From Saturnia japonica (taxonomy: Eukaryota; Arthropoda; Insecta; Lepidoptera; Saturniidae), in NCBI GenBank assembly GCA_033032175.1, contig CM065320.1, positions 1,798,001-1,862,000 on the forward strand: a stretch of DNA of 64,000 bases. The letters run 5' to 3'. The notes under the pieces are model-generated. The model made no database searches. It was not told the origin of the DNA and saw nothing but the letters and a program-made list of their open reading frames with translations. The position numbers and the translations under genes are program-made. Of this stretch, positions 22,001 through 31,551 are shown piece after piece (the first letter of the stretch is position 1; every line of letters starts with the position of its first letter).

Positions 22001-25000
22001 TTCGGTAGTCGTCACATTGAATGTGCGTTTTTTAATTCATTTACAAAACAATTTGTAACTTTTTTTTTTTTTTTAGAACTGACTACACTGTTAGCCTTAG
22101 GGGCCCTATCCTAAAACAGAGCCGCTGCGGCTTTTACAGCTTCACCGGACTTGGGGGCGAGCGCTTAGGGCACTCAGCCGCGAAAGTTTGTGACGACCCG
22201 CACGAGGGTGCCAGAGTGGCCGAACCTCGGCTCGGGCGGTCGTCGCGAATCCAAAAAGGTCGCGATCTAACTAATTCCCTAATCCTACGAGAATTCGAAC
22301 TAACTAACATATACTCATATGCACGTTCCCCTCCTCCTGGGAGGAAGGAGTGGACCATGCGTATGTGTATTTAATAATTGGAATGGTTTTTCTACACTAA
22401 CTAGCGCATTAGTCTAACTAGCGCAAAAAAAGAAAAAAAAAGGTCCCTTACAGAACCTATGTACCTGTGTGGTGTGCACGGTGTGTTCATACGTGTGTAA
22501 TGTTGTATGTAGGTAGCTAAGTGTTGCGCGTATAGTGTCACTTTGTATCGCGCGGGCGGCTGCCTGACCCAAGGGCTTCACACCGAGGAACGGACCTAGG
22601 CTTGGGTTGCCGCTAGAGAGGGTGGACGTGACGGGTGTGCGGGAGCGAAGTTAACCGCCCGTCCTCTGCGGAGAGAACGGTGGCGTAGAATGCGTTAGCT
22701 GTTTCGATTTGGTAGAGCGGGTCAGTGAATATATTACGCGGCCGGCGTTTTCTCCGGCAGGCGTTGGAGTCGGGAACATACGAAGCTGCCGCTTTTATTA
22801 AGGGATTCGCGTGGTTCGACGCGGTATCGAAATAAGAGCGAGAAAGGTGTTTGGCATAGGCATGTATCGAAGGAAGGTCCATATCTCTATGGAGATCCTC
22901 CATACGAACATACCAAGGGGCGCCGGTAAGGCGGTGAAGAAACCTATTCTGGATGGCTTGTAAGCGTTTCCAATTATATCTTGACATATGTGCGAACACA
23001 ACGCAGCTATATGTCATAATCGGTCGGAGACACATCTCGTGGACATTTTGCTTGCAGCACATAACAGAGGATGTAATCGGGCGAGTAAAATTTGTAACTT
23101 TTTTAGTATAATATTTGTGTCTTTTCCGAGGTACTCGCCAGCGCTCTGTCAAACGTTACGAACTAGAAGAACAAACATACTGTATCGATGATACTAATAA
23201 TGATACCACATATCTTCGACAGGTGGAGCTAATTTATAATTTATGATTTTTTTTCGAAAAGATAAACTGGACAAACTTGAATTTGCCGTTAAAATACTTT
23301 TGTCCCCATACATTGATAAATGACGCGGTCAGTTTACAAATTGCAAGTAAGTTAAAAGAAGTTTTTTGCGATGTAGCCACAAATTTCCGGTTTTCGAATT
23401 TTCTCTTTTGCTTGCGCTATAAAACGTTGCTTCTTGCTAAATTCCATGATTGTAGGTCAACGGGAAGTACCCTGTAGGTTTTAATTTCCTTTGCGAGTGT
23501 TAAAATATACGGTATATAAACAGCCGTATCTTTTGATTGCATTGACTTAAAAGTTTGATTTTTTCACAGCTTCAAGGGTTCGATCCCCGCCTATGACTGA
23601 CTTTTGTCTGATGAGCATAATTGTCAGTTGTGTCTGGGTGTTTAAATATCTATATGTTTATGTATATCAGCTGTTTAGTTACCATAATACAAGTTTTGCT
23701 TAGTTGGGAATTAAATGGCCGTCTGTGAAATTGTGTCCTCATATTTATTATTATTAATATTAATTTCAACTTGATACATCTCATTTTACAGTTACTTTAA
23801 GAAGTTTTGGTTTGGTTTTAGTGGGGTTTGAAATTACTTAATGGGGATTTTTTTGAGTAGTTGGTGACATTCGTAGCTCACATTTGCCAGAATATGAAAT
23901 GCTTTTGTGCTAGCTATACAGGATAAGACTTAAACAAAACATATGCCATGCCCATACATGGTCCTCAAGTCTGGACTTTTTAAGGCTGATTCCTATTTTT
24001 ATCCTAGCCAGAAAATATCCTATGTGTTCTGGCTGGGTTCTTAATAGGTAGGAATTAAGTGGTGATGTGTTTATGATTTGATTTTTTTTTTCTGTATTTA
24101 CGTCGACCTATATTAAACGCAAACATTTTGGACGTGTTTCGTGTTGTATGGTTTTTCGACTGTGAAGTGTTACAGTAGGGATAGTTTGGGTATCTTTGCA
24201 CGATATAATCTATATATATATATACGAGCAATGTGCCCGCGTCTCCGCACGCGTGTTCAGTAGTTTCGGAGTTTATTCCGAACATACATCGTGACACGAG
24301 ATTTTTATATATATTGTTGTATTTATATATGTGTATATATAAATTGTAGAAAAATCTAAGTACATAGTAAAGGTTGGAGCCAAGCCATGGTTTTCGCGAA
24401 AAGGATTAATTTTAACCAAAACAACCACTTTCTTACTACTCTGGTTTAATATTTCTCTCAATCTCTATACATAATCTGTATAACAGAACAACAGAACGGA
24501 ATTACGAAACGGAGTTGCGTCATTATTTCCAAATCAACCGCTTTTATATCTGAAACTTACATAACAATTATATACTCTGTTTATAACAATTATGTGAAAT
24601 TAATACAAAGCAATTCTTCAAATATATCTTAAAACTGCAAATAAACATTTATATATAATTTAATTTTAAAATACATAGCTCCAAATGAGATAATTAACGT
24701 TAATTACGATTAACAAACATTATTCTTATAAAGTCCGCTAAAAGTAGGATTAAAATTAAGTTTTTACTTAATGCATAGAATAATTATAATGCTATTATGC
24801 TATTAAATCAACCTTTTAATTTTACATTTGTTTAAATATCAATCTTATGTATTTAGAAAATTTCCAAAATAATAATTATTTAATTTATTAAATATTTATA
24901 TCATTACTATTCATATTTATTTTTATTTATTTATTTAAATAATGGCAATACGCTAGCCTCCTATTACATGGGACCTAAAACATATACGGCGAACTGTGAG

Positions 25001-28000
25001 TGTACGTGATTACACCTCTGCCTAATCCTTCGGGGATACAGGCGTGATGGTATGTTATTACTTATAAGGAGACTTAAAACAAAGATTCTTATATTTTACT
25101 ATTATTTCCGATAGAGGGCAGTAGCCTGTCGGTACTAGTAGTGGCTGAAAAAAACCAAAGTAACATACAGAACTATTTATACATACTTGAATTTAACAAA
25201 GTTACAAATAATAGTGATCTCCACAAAAGAATAATCTCAACATAAATACAGAATCATTTTGAATAAAATAGATTAATTCTACTAGTTCCTTTTATTTTTA
25301 AAGGAAACAGTATGGCGCAATGGTGGCGCCACCTTTTCACATTTAACATAATTGACATTTCATTAATACAAATAAATAATGACTAATAACTCTAATATAT
25401 TTAAGTCCGGGGAATTCTTATTCTTATTCTAAACGGGAGCTGTGCAGGCTTACGCAGTCCTGTATCACTGCGACCAATGTGATCTATTGTGATCGCCCGA
25501 CACTGCTAAAGCTCCCGTCAAGTCCTATAGCTTTGATGTACTGCAGGACTGAAACTCTTCTGGGAGCAGCACGTGCTTATCCAAAATCCGGTTACGTTTA
25601 GGTATTAGTGGGTCACAATCACACAAGAGGTGCTTTGGAGTTTCGCCCGCACTTTTGCAGAATCTGCAATCTTTTGTGCCCTGGACACCAATGTTGTACA
25701 AATGTTAACCCTCTGCCAAATGTTGCCCTCACTAAGATTCGTAGCTGATTCCTAATGAGCATCAGAGCTTCTCCAGCTCTACGCTGGTTAAACGCACCTA
25801 AGTCTGGTGAAGCTTTAAAAGCCGTCAGAAGCTCTAGGGCCCCTAAGGCTAACAGTATATTTAATCAGAAAAAAGAAAAAAAAATCGTAATTTATGTTAC
25901 GATGGATAAAGATTCAGAAAAGTTCTTAAAGATTAAGAAGATGTTACGATGGATGGATAAAGTTATAGATTTACTAAAGAAAATATGAAAATAGTTGGTT
26001 GAAATTGTAATTAACGACTTGAAAATATATCATCTCAGTGGTTACACACTAACGGATTTGAAATTATACTATGAACAAAAACATCTTAGATATGAATAAA
26101 ATTTTATATGTCAATACATTGAACTCGCTATTGTAAAACCTCATAAACTTCAAGTTTTTGTCAACTTACAATTAAACTTTTTTTTTATATGAAAAATAGT
26201 TGCCATTTAACAAGTTTTAGTTGAAGCATCACGCAAAAACATTTACTTCCTGTCAACACATGGTAGTAATAACAAAGTGTGGCAAGAGTAAAATATTTTT
26301 GTAGTTATTAATAATTCATTATCTAAGTCGCGCTTATGCAGCGTTTATAAGTACGAAAAATTAATTCACTGCTTATGACGTTAATTAGTTAGTAGTAGAA
26401 GTAATTAGTAGTTAATTGTTTGCTTAGCAGATGATTAGTTGATTTTTGTAAGTAAGACCGAATATGTTTGAATAATATTTGACAATAAATTTAATATGAC
26501 ATATGAAATTAATACATACACTACTTACATTTTTGTAGTATTACATTGTATCAATAGATGGCGTTTTAACAGGCGCACCCACATAGATAATATTGCGCAA
26601 TATTATTATTACCCGTGTAGAGGTGAGATTGGACTATACCATTTCCATTTCTTTATTTTCTTGATGACAGGTCCTGTGAAAACTTGAACGAGCGTCTTTT
26701 TTACATTACGTATGCATTATTTTATAAAAATATGACGTTTACACACGTACAAGGTTATACCAGAGTCGGAAAAACTGATAAGTGATAGGGATGGAGCTAT
26801 ATCGATAAACGTAACACGATAACAGACCCAATATTTTTTTACAAAATGTAAGAAACTTAACTACTGCCGGATACTTTTGTACAAATTTATTAAGTAATAT
26901 TATATTTCATTACAAGATGTTACACGTATTAATTCTTGGTTGATAATGCCAACTTCATCAAAATTTTCGAAGCTGTTGTAAAATAAGTAGGTATACGTAG
27001 GTACCCGACAATGAAACGAAATAATTATAACGACAGGTAATCTTTATTTATTTATTTTAATCAAAATCTAATGAATCGTCACTGTCGTAAATATATGCGA
27101 TCGATATAATTACTTATTTGGTCACAACACTACAACTATCAAACTAGAACTGTCATCGAGAAAATAAAGAAATGGAAATAGTTATAACAAAACCTACTAT
27201 ATTGCGATTTTTTAAGGTTGCCGTTATAGTTTTAACGCGGTTTGCAGCAGGTGTTGACTTGTAGAAATCTTCACTTAAGAGAAAAGCGTTTTGCCGCCTA
27301 TATGTGACTCATAAATCGTCTTTAAAAGCTCGTTTTAAAAGTTCTAAGGCCGCGAGACTCGAACTATAGACCATGCGCACTGTACATACAACAATACGTA
27401 CAAATTTGGTTGTTACACTGCTAGGCTAATTTGGTAACGATCATAGTAGTGAAAATAAAGACTTGCATTAACCGTTTGACGGCGCATTTAAATTTATAAC
27501 TGTTATTGTTTAATAATTTATTTCAGTTTTATGATTAAATTTTAATGTTAACTGCACTGTCTGTCGCTATAACTATCGTCTAGTTTCACCAATTGACTGC
27601 TTTCAAGAATTTTACTATATTGTTATTTGTTCCTCCCCTCCATATAACTTAAGTTCTTACCTGGTGGTGAGTAAAGATGAGGCCAATGTTGGGTCGTGCT
27701 TACCTATTAGATGCCTTAACCACTCTTTGCTTGAAGACTCCTAAGTTAGGGGTGGGAAGAAAGACACCGGGAGTGAATTTCACCCTTTAACCCTTAGCGA
27801 TAATGATCGATGAATCGTAACGTTTCCTGCCAAATGGAGGAATGTCTACCACAAAAGTGTGGAAATCGTTCAATTTCATAGTGTAATCTGCAAAATACTG
27901 AGGGTCATGCTACCTTACGTTGAATTTATGATAATAAAATGTATTTAATTTCAGAAAAATAATTTATGATAATATCGAATTAGACTTAATAAAAGAACCA

Positions 28001-30001
28001 CGTTTCGTCAGCACATTAGTAGGTATCGGGTTTGCTTTTGTCTCAGACGTCACGTATCTAGCAATGGAACCGATGCTCTTATTCACCTATGGATTCAGTA
28101 AGGTATGATTAAATAGTTTATTTGGTTAAATCGTTTAGATTAGGTTTATTTTTTCCTTAACGATGAATGTAATGATATGATTTATAATTAATTTTACTGT
28201 AATATCTAGATTAATTAAATGTAATTTTTATAATATTAGTTTGTTACTCATTAAAATTTTGGTAGGTACCTTTGTTTACTATTATGCAAAATATTATATT
28301 TCATCAAGTAAAACAGTGTACAACACAATAGCGTTAAATAAAATAAAAAAAACTACATGGTTATTTTATCATTTCTATGTTTTATTAAAATACATAACAA
28401 TATTCTAAGATGATAATTATATGTTTTCACATTTCTGATTTTTGATGATAAACTATGAATACCTATAATTCATAGACTACCAATATAATTCACGTAATAC
28501 GAATAAATGACTAGACGATGTGAATGGTTCATTTGTTTGATACGATGTGACTACACTTTTATTACTTACTCCTTGTGTGCTAATCCTTATATAGCCTTGC
28601 ACTCAGTACAACCAGTAGGTTTGAATATGCACTTATGATGACACTCCACTTGTATATAAACTTATTTATTTACTTTTAGATGGAAGTGGCGACGTGTGTA
28701 ATGGTTGGCGCTATTTCGGACCTTATAGCTAGGATAAGTTTAGCTATCTATACATATTTTTACAATGTTGATAGTAGATTATTATTTTTTATTGGTACTA
28801 CTATCACGGTATTTCTTCGCATTGGTAAGTCAACGTTTTTGTTATGTTAATTACATAATCCAGTTCATGATAAATAAAGTCTCGACCTTTCGTAGCATTT
28901 TTTAAGATTCTAAGTATTAACACACGAAGTCCAAGGTTATCGTGAAGCACCTATAGGTGTATTCTGGCAGCTACATTTTAGTCTTTCTCCCTACTATCTT
29001 AAGCCACATTGTCACTGTGCACTGGAGAATATTGGCTCTCATATGCAGCTACCGAAACACCAATACGTATTCGGCGATAGATTTTCAGCTTGAGGGTTCA
29101 ACTTAGACTTTAGAAAATGCTTGAAAACTATGTATGATTTTATTTTATCACAATGTTTTCGTTCTATCGAAAGCTCAGGCTCGATGCAGGGGTTTTAACT
29201 CATGTCGATCGACGTGGTGTCCGTACATACTAAAACTAATTGTCATTGCTATTATATTTTTATGTTTTAGCATTAGTATCATCAAGCGATATGTGGTTCG
29301 TGTTTACAATAACAGCTATATCAGGACTAGTAAGGTGTTCAGTACAAGTACTGTTTCCACTTGTCTTGGCTAATGCAGCTCCGGACAGATTTCCTGCAGC
29401 GTTGGCTTTACATATAATATTATCCGGATCACTTATGCTCGTAGCTGATCCTTTGATAGGTAAGCATAAAAAAATAACACAATAATTTAGCCACTTGGCA
29501 AGTTTCCGTTACATCATAAAAATAACTTTATTTTGACTTTTATTATTGTTGCCTGAAAGTACAAATGTGCGGTTAATAATGGTAAAATTGTGTGGTATTT
29601 ATGAGTATATGAAGTTAAATAGGTAATTATATAATATATAGAGACAATACTAAATACATTTTGTTTATTATTATTATTCAGTTTATGAAATATGCAATGT
29701 AGTTTATATACCAACTCTATTTATTAATGCACAGTAATATTAATTTTTTATACGAAATATTTCCAGAAGTTATTTAGAATTTGAAATATGTACGTACAAA
29801 TGATTTTTTTAATATTTATGTAACTGAATATTTTGCAAGACAACCCATAAATATGATTTTAATATTGTATTTGTTTCAGGTGTTTTGTATGAAGTGACAG
29901 GCAGTTATGTCTTTTGTTTCTCTGCTATGAGCTTCTGTTGCTTAGTATGTGTCGTTCTGTGGAGTATAGAATATTTTGTATACCGTGTGAATAAGAGTTG
30001 A
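15918..30001 (+). CDS. Monocarboxylate-transporter-like (SLC16-type) MFS protein, 5' exon(s) missing
   Basis: Seven + strand exons (15918-16061, 16214-16483, 17380-17533, 27955-28102, 28680-28824, 29271-29459, 29880-30001) join in one frame with GT-AG sites and matching phases (entry phase 1, then 1, 1, 2, 0, 1, 1), giving 389 codons and TGA. The product is a membrane transporter of the major facilitator superfamily: helices 3-6, a hydrophilic acidic/lysine-rich loop (exon 3), then helices 7-12. Family marks are GAGFGVMIPVSF...NCYFTKKRTAMMSANQS in exon 2 and LxxEPRFVSTLVGIGFAF, the start of the second bundle. SLC16 proteins usually move lactate, pyruvate or related acids with protons across the plasma membrane; many insect members are orphan, so the substrate is unknown. 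The expected DGGWGW exon for TM1-2 was not found in 1-15917. It may lie outside the window or have diverged. Confidence 0.85.
16214..16483 (+). CDS. Transporter exon (TM4-6)
   Basis: The acceptor is TTATTATCAG/GTGC. The exon encodes the most conserved part of the family: glycine-rich GAGFG, the intracellular NxYFxKK basic loop, and YGFRWTLALIMAMDL before TM6, ending at HLNKLDEIET. The donor is ACAG/gtaaac. If the donor is not used, the frame runs 14 codons further to TAA at 16522-16524, with an AATAAA at about 16610, so a truncated short transcript is conceivable. Confidence 0.9.
17075..17245 (+). repeat. tRNA-derived SINE, family B
   Basis: A tRNA-like head (GGTTTAAGCCGG near 17095, B-box GGTTCGAGACC near 17123) is followed by the tail CTGACGGTGAAGGAAAACATCGTGAAGAAACC, a phrase very common after tRNA heads in lepidopteran SINEs. 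It lies in the intron between transporter exons 2 and 3. Confidence 0.7.
17380..17533 (+). CDS. Transporter exon (central cytoplasmic loop)
   Basis: The acceptor is GGTTTTCAG/AATC. It encodes ESSSKCEVLNIKTSRF and then a charged stretch (MLPGDENEVDDDNGKTKKH), the large loop between helices 6 and 7, which is variable in this family. The donor is ATAAT/gtaagt in phase 2. The next exon starts with A, restoring Ile, which confirms the pairing over a 10.4-kb intron. Confidence 0.8.
17560..17800 (-). pseudogene. LINE C-terminal fragment
   Basis: The - strand gives NVGKRSIGYPQTRWSDDLRK followed by IAGSDWMRKARDR. The pattern GRPxTRWxDDLxKIAGxxWMxxAxDR is the extreme C-terminus of a LINE group abundant in arthropods. 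A similar piece is at 47640-47830. 5'-truncated. Confidence 0.7.
17935..18429 (+). mobile_element. Helitron-like non-autonomous element (family H2)
   Basis: It contains the unit GTTACTCAATCACGTAAAAA...GAACGGATTTGAATG, found inverted and triplicated at 33265-33720, and ends GAAGTCGCGGGTACCAGCTAG at 18429 before T. The 3' half (18150-18420) is matched in inverted orientation by 31080-31330 and 45520-45670. Confidence 0.6.
18830..19797 (+). mobile_element. Helitron-like element, family H1, best-preserved copy
   Basis: It starts after a (TA)n tract at 18808-18828 and opens with GAAGTCGCTTCTCGCTGTCT. It closes with GTGCGAAGCTGGGGCCGG and CTAG at 19794-19797. A family A SINE is inserted in it on the - strand. 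It has no coding capacity. Confidence 0.65.
19447..19680 (-). repeat. tRNA-derived SINE, family A, copy 3, nested in a Helitron
   Basis: The inverted copy of the 1558 element: the body starts at ATCACGCCTGTATCCCC (19449) and the tRNA-like head lies at about 19610-19675 with a changed B-box (GGTTCGATTCACAGG on the - strand). It interrupts the family H1 Helitron. Confidence 0.8.
19815..20030. repeat. Dispersed MITE-like repeat, copy 2 of 3
   Basis: Same internal phrases as at 13303 (ACCGACTTCAATTAATTTGAG, TCATCTAAATCGGTTCATAA). The right terminal repeat is lost. Confidence 0.6.
22067..23088 (-). mobile_element. 5'-truncated jockey-type LINE with target-site duplication
   Basis: Orientation is shown by the poly-A tail, seen as poly-T on the + strand near 22061-22074. 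AATTTGTAACTTTTTT occurs on both sides (22050 and 23089), a target duplication. The - strand keeps only the last part of the reverse transcriptase ORF and the 3' UTR, whose end (CCCCTAAGGCTAACAGTGTA, - strand) recurs at 59326-59505 and 25800-25885. Confidence 0.8.
22613..23088 (-). pseudogene. Jockey-type LINE reverse transcriptase, C-terminal 160 residues
   Basis: The - strand open frame reads CLRPIMTYSCVVFAHMSRYN, then RLQAIQNRFLHRLTGAPWYV, then LHRDMDLPSIHAYAKHLSRS. This is the thumb/connection region typical of jockey-clade elements (CIRPxMTYASxVFAH...LQxxQNRFxRxxTGAPWYVRNxxLHxDLxLP). The palm with its catalytic aspartates is missing, so it is inactive. The frame continues open past the duplication at 23089 by chance. 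Confidence 0.85.
23570..23760 (+). repeat. SINE-like repeat with B-box
   Basis: GGGTTCGATCCCCGCC at 23576 matches a pol III B-box. It is followed by a body with GTCTGGGTGTTTAAATATCT and a tail, AAATGGCCGTCTGTGAAATTGTGTCC, that recurs near 58840. The A-box is missing, so the copy is 5'-truncated. Confidence 0.55.
23765..24224. other. Intronic DNA without recognised feature
   Basis: AT-rich, within the big transporter intron; short open frames only. Confidence 0.4.
24225..24560 (-). mobile_element. Inverted Helitron end fragment
   Basis: ACGAGCAATGTGCCCGCGTC just after a (TA)n tract (24208-24222) mirrors the Helitron 3' end at 7640-7657. Only the terminal part can be matched. Confidence 0.35.
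24938..25056 (+). repeat. tRNA-derived SINE, family A, copy 4, 5'-truncated
   Basis: The body only: AATGGCAATACGCTAGCCTC through ATACAGGCGTGATGGTATG. No tRNA-like head, as expected from incomplete reverse transcription. Confidence 0.8.
25057..25425. other. Intronic AT-rich DNA
   Basis: Non-coding. ATGGTGGCGCCACCTTTTC near 25321 echoes a phrase in the candidate MITE near 5760. Confidence 0.35.
25426..25750 (-). pseudogene. LINE C-terminal zinc-knuckle-like fragment and 3' UTR
   Basis: On the - strand the end of an ORF reads QGTKDCRFCKSAGETPKHLL and continues CDCDPLIPKRNRILDK to a TAG near 25530. The spacing CxxC...H...C is the terminal cysteine-histidine motif found after the RNase H domain in R1/I-type retrotransposons. 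The rest, down to 25426, is its 3' UTR. 5'-truncated. Confidence 0.65.
25800..25885 (+). repeat. Jockey-type LINE 3' end with A-rich tail
   Basis: TCTGGTGAAGCTTTAAAAGC and GGGCCCCTAAGGCTAACAGT match the 3' end of the LINE at 22067-23088, here on the + strand, followed by an A-rich run. It is directed away from the - strand LINE tail just upstream. Confidence 0.6.
25990..27339. other. Intronic DNA
   Basis: No exon or transposase was seen. It holds a 20-bp perfect palindrome at 26587-26606 and an ATAGATGGCG phrase (26550) that recurs at 21878 and 21927. Confidence 0.4.
27340..27430 (-). repeat. Degenerate tRNA-like/SINE head
   Basis: On the - strand: TAGCCTAGCAGTGTAAC (A-box-like, near 27420) and AGTTCGAGTCTCGCGGC (B-box-like, near 27358), with an insertion between them. 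Isolated and weak. Confidence 0.35.
27431..27954. other. Intronic DNA before transporter exon 4
   Basis: Non-coding. The segment 27640-27800 has the look of an old SINE or MITE but was not matched to another copy here. Confidence 0.35.
27955..28102 (+). CDS. Transporter exon (TM7)
   Basis: The acceptor is TTTAATTTCAG/AAAA. It encodes IIYDNIELDLIKEPRFVSTL and onwards to LLFTYGFSK. The 'LxxEPRF' lead into TM7 is typical of the family. The donor is AAG/gtatga, phase 0. Confidence 0.9.
28680..28824 (+). CDS. Transporter exon (TM8-9)
   Basis: The acceptor is TTACTTTTAG/ATGG. It encodes MEVATCVMVGAISDLIARIS followed by a short loop and LLFFIGTTITVFLRI. The 'A-SDLIAR' segment matches the family's helix 8 (AIxDIxxR). 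The donor is ATTG/gtaagt, phase 1. Confidence 0.9.
28920..29250. repeat. SINE-like repeat fragments in a transporter intron
   Basis: Phrases at 28950-29130 (AATATTGGCTCTCATATGCA) and 29160-29250 (GATCGACGTGGTGTCCGTAC) match a repeat also seen at 33740-33850 and 51000-51280. The latter has GTTCGTATCCC, a B-box-like motif. Confidence 0.45.
29271..29459 (+). CDS. Transporter exon (TM9-11)
   Basis: The acceptor is TTATGTTTTAG/CATT. It encodes ALVSSSDMWFVFTITAISGL and on to VLFPLVLANAAPDRFPAALA and LMLVADPLI. The APxxRFPAALxL segment corresponds to the VPxxRLPxAxGL motif before helix 11. The donor is ATAG/gtaagc, phase 1. Confidence 0.9.
29880..30001 (+). CDS. Transporter last exon (TM12)
   Basis: The acceptor is TTGTTTCAG/GTGT. 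It encodes GVLYEVTGSYVFCFSAMSFC, a final hydrophobic helix, and a short cytosolic tail YRVNKS before TGA (29999-30001). G-x-x-x-D/E-x-TGSY is the usual start of the last helix in this family. Confidence 0.9.
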
Positions 30002-30359
30002 GTCTTATGAACAATCAATATTTTCGATATAATTGTATTAAAATAATATTAAAAAAAAACCTAAATTAATATTGACAACCTTTTGTTAACGTTCATATGT
30101 TATAACGTGATAATGTAGGAAGGTATACTATATATAAAGTATGCTTAAGATTTGTGAGTACACTATTAGAGATAAGTATATAATTCAGCCTTAAAGTAAT
30201 TTATGTATGCCAATATTTATTTTATACTATGTTTAAGTAATGCATTTATTATTTTCAATTTGGATTTGAGTGGAACAGTGATGTCAACTTTTGACTATAA
30301 TATGCTGATTGTATCTTTTTTTTGTTTATTATTAATTTTAATCATTATGATTTAGGAAG
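30002..30359 (+). other. Probable 3' UTR and downstream sequence of the transporter gene
   Basis: AT-rich. An ATTAAA-like variant lies at 30036-30041, but no canonical AATAAA is close to the stop, so the cleavage site is unknown. Confidence 0.35.
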
Positions 30360-30640
30360 TTTTTTATAGTACCATGGTTTGGTCATGGCATTACAATGTA
30401 AAGCAATAGTAAGCACAACAATCCAAAAACGAAGGCGAACACCGAGATTTCGACAATCCATCGCCGGTCTCCGTTGTCGGCTTGCAAGCTTCTTGGCGGC
30501 TAGATATAACTGGCTGATCCCAAAATGCGATAAACCAAAAGAAAGTCACAATTCACATGGTGATAGCGATCCAGTCTAACACAATTATCCCAGACATTTA
30601 TAGAAATGAAAAACCGCAGCAATTTTGTAAAATCAATTGA
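30360..30640 (-). mobile_element. Helitron-derived fragment (family H2 relative)
   Basis: GCGATAAACCAAAAGAAAGT and GATAGCGATCCAGTCTAACA repeat phrases of 31080-31330 and, inverted, 49545-49590 and 52710-52740. A 66-codon frame in it has no domain. Confidence 0.4.
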
Positions 30641-31079
30641 ATAAAATAGTATATAAATTATATTTATGATTTGTATTATTTTTCACGGTATGATGTAGCG
30701 AACATGCATGCAATTTACGTGTAATTAAGTTATCACTGCTACCTACCCAGAAACTCCAGAAAAATCGGAGCCCTACTGAGGTCAGTCATCAATAGGATGC
30801 CTCTCCTTAGGACTGGTATAGCTCCTCGTCTACCAGTGCGAATGACGTTTATGTTGTACTAAAAGTGACCTACGGTTTCATCCGTTTTAAAATTTTGGAA
30901 AGAATTTGCGTAAAATTTGTTTTTAGTGAGCATCTACATAGTGGAAGGAGTAACTATCCTAAATTTCAAGTCATGCGGACCTATACTTTCAGAGATCTCG
31001 TGATGAGTAGTGGGTATTCGCTTAAATGTATATCTTATTATATTAAGTGAGCAATTCTTGTGTATAAAGTATGTATAAA

Positions 31080-31460
31080 AAACCCCCGTCGAATCCGAAA
31101 CGTTTATAGGTATTATCCCAAAGACAATATATATTTAAAAAAAAACATAACTAATAGTTGGATGTGTCACTATGTGTATGGTGGACGCGATCTCTACCAC
31201 GCCGCTATATCACTGCATATACACCGACTGATCTCGGAACACGATAAACCAAAAGAAAATCATAGATGATTTTATGGGTGTATGGTATTGTAATTATATG
31301 CCAATATGACTCCAACACATTAACCGTCCCAATAAAACTTCAAAGAAATATTTAAGTCACCCTTATAGTACCGGATTGCGAGAAGGTTTTTGAAAAACGT
31401 TTAACACCTTTTATTTCTTACCAAAAGCCTATATATGAACTATCACCTCCATAATTTGAA
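31080..31460 (-). mobile_element. Helitron-like fragment (family H2)
   Basis: Inverted relative to 18130-18420: GATCTCGGAACACGATAAAC, GCCAATATGACTCCAACACA and CCGTCCCAATAAAACTTCAA all recur at 45560-45680 as well. Confidence 0.5.
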
Positions 31461-31551
31461 ACAATATGGGTTCTTCATAAGAACTTTAATCCCCTATTTC
31501 ATTGCGTCATTCCTTTCATAAAGTTTATATGGTAGTCTATGTCCTTTTCCA

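Larger units (their letters stand above)
20312..23577 (+). repeat. Long dispersed repeat (ACCGGCCAAGTG type) interrupted by a LINE
   Basis: It begins with AAACCGGCCAAGTGTGAGTC, a phrase widely repeated in lepidopteran DNA, and a second copy is at 43075-43715. The final part, 23380-23577 (GGTCAACGGGAAGTACCCTG, CAGCCGTATCTTTTGATTGC), belongs to the same type of element. The jockey-type LINE at 22067-23088 splits it. A TATAAAA at 20784-20790 lies inside. Limits are approximate and more insertions may be hidden in it. Confidence 0.5.

Noticed and set aside
22134..22358. 74-codon - strand open frame downstream of the LINE ORF
   Set aside because: It lies in the LINE 3' UTR, matched at 59326-59505 where the frame is broken.
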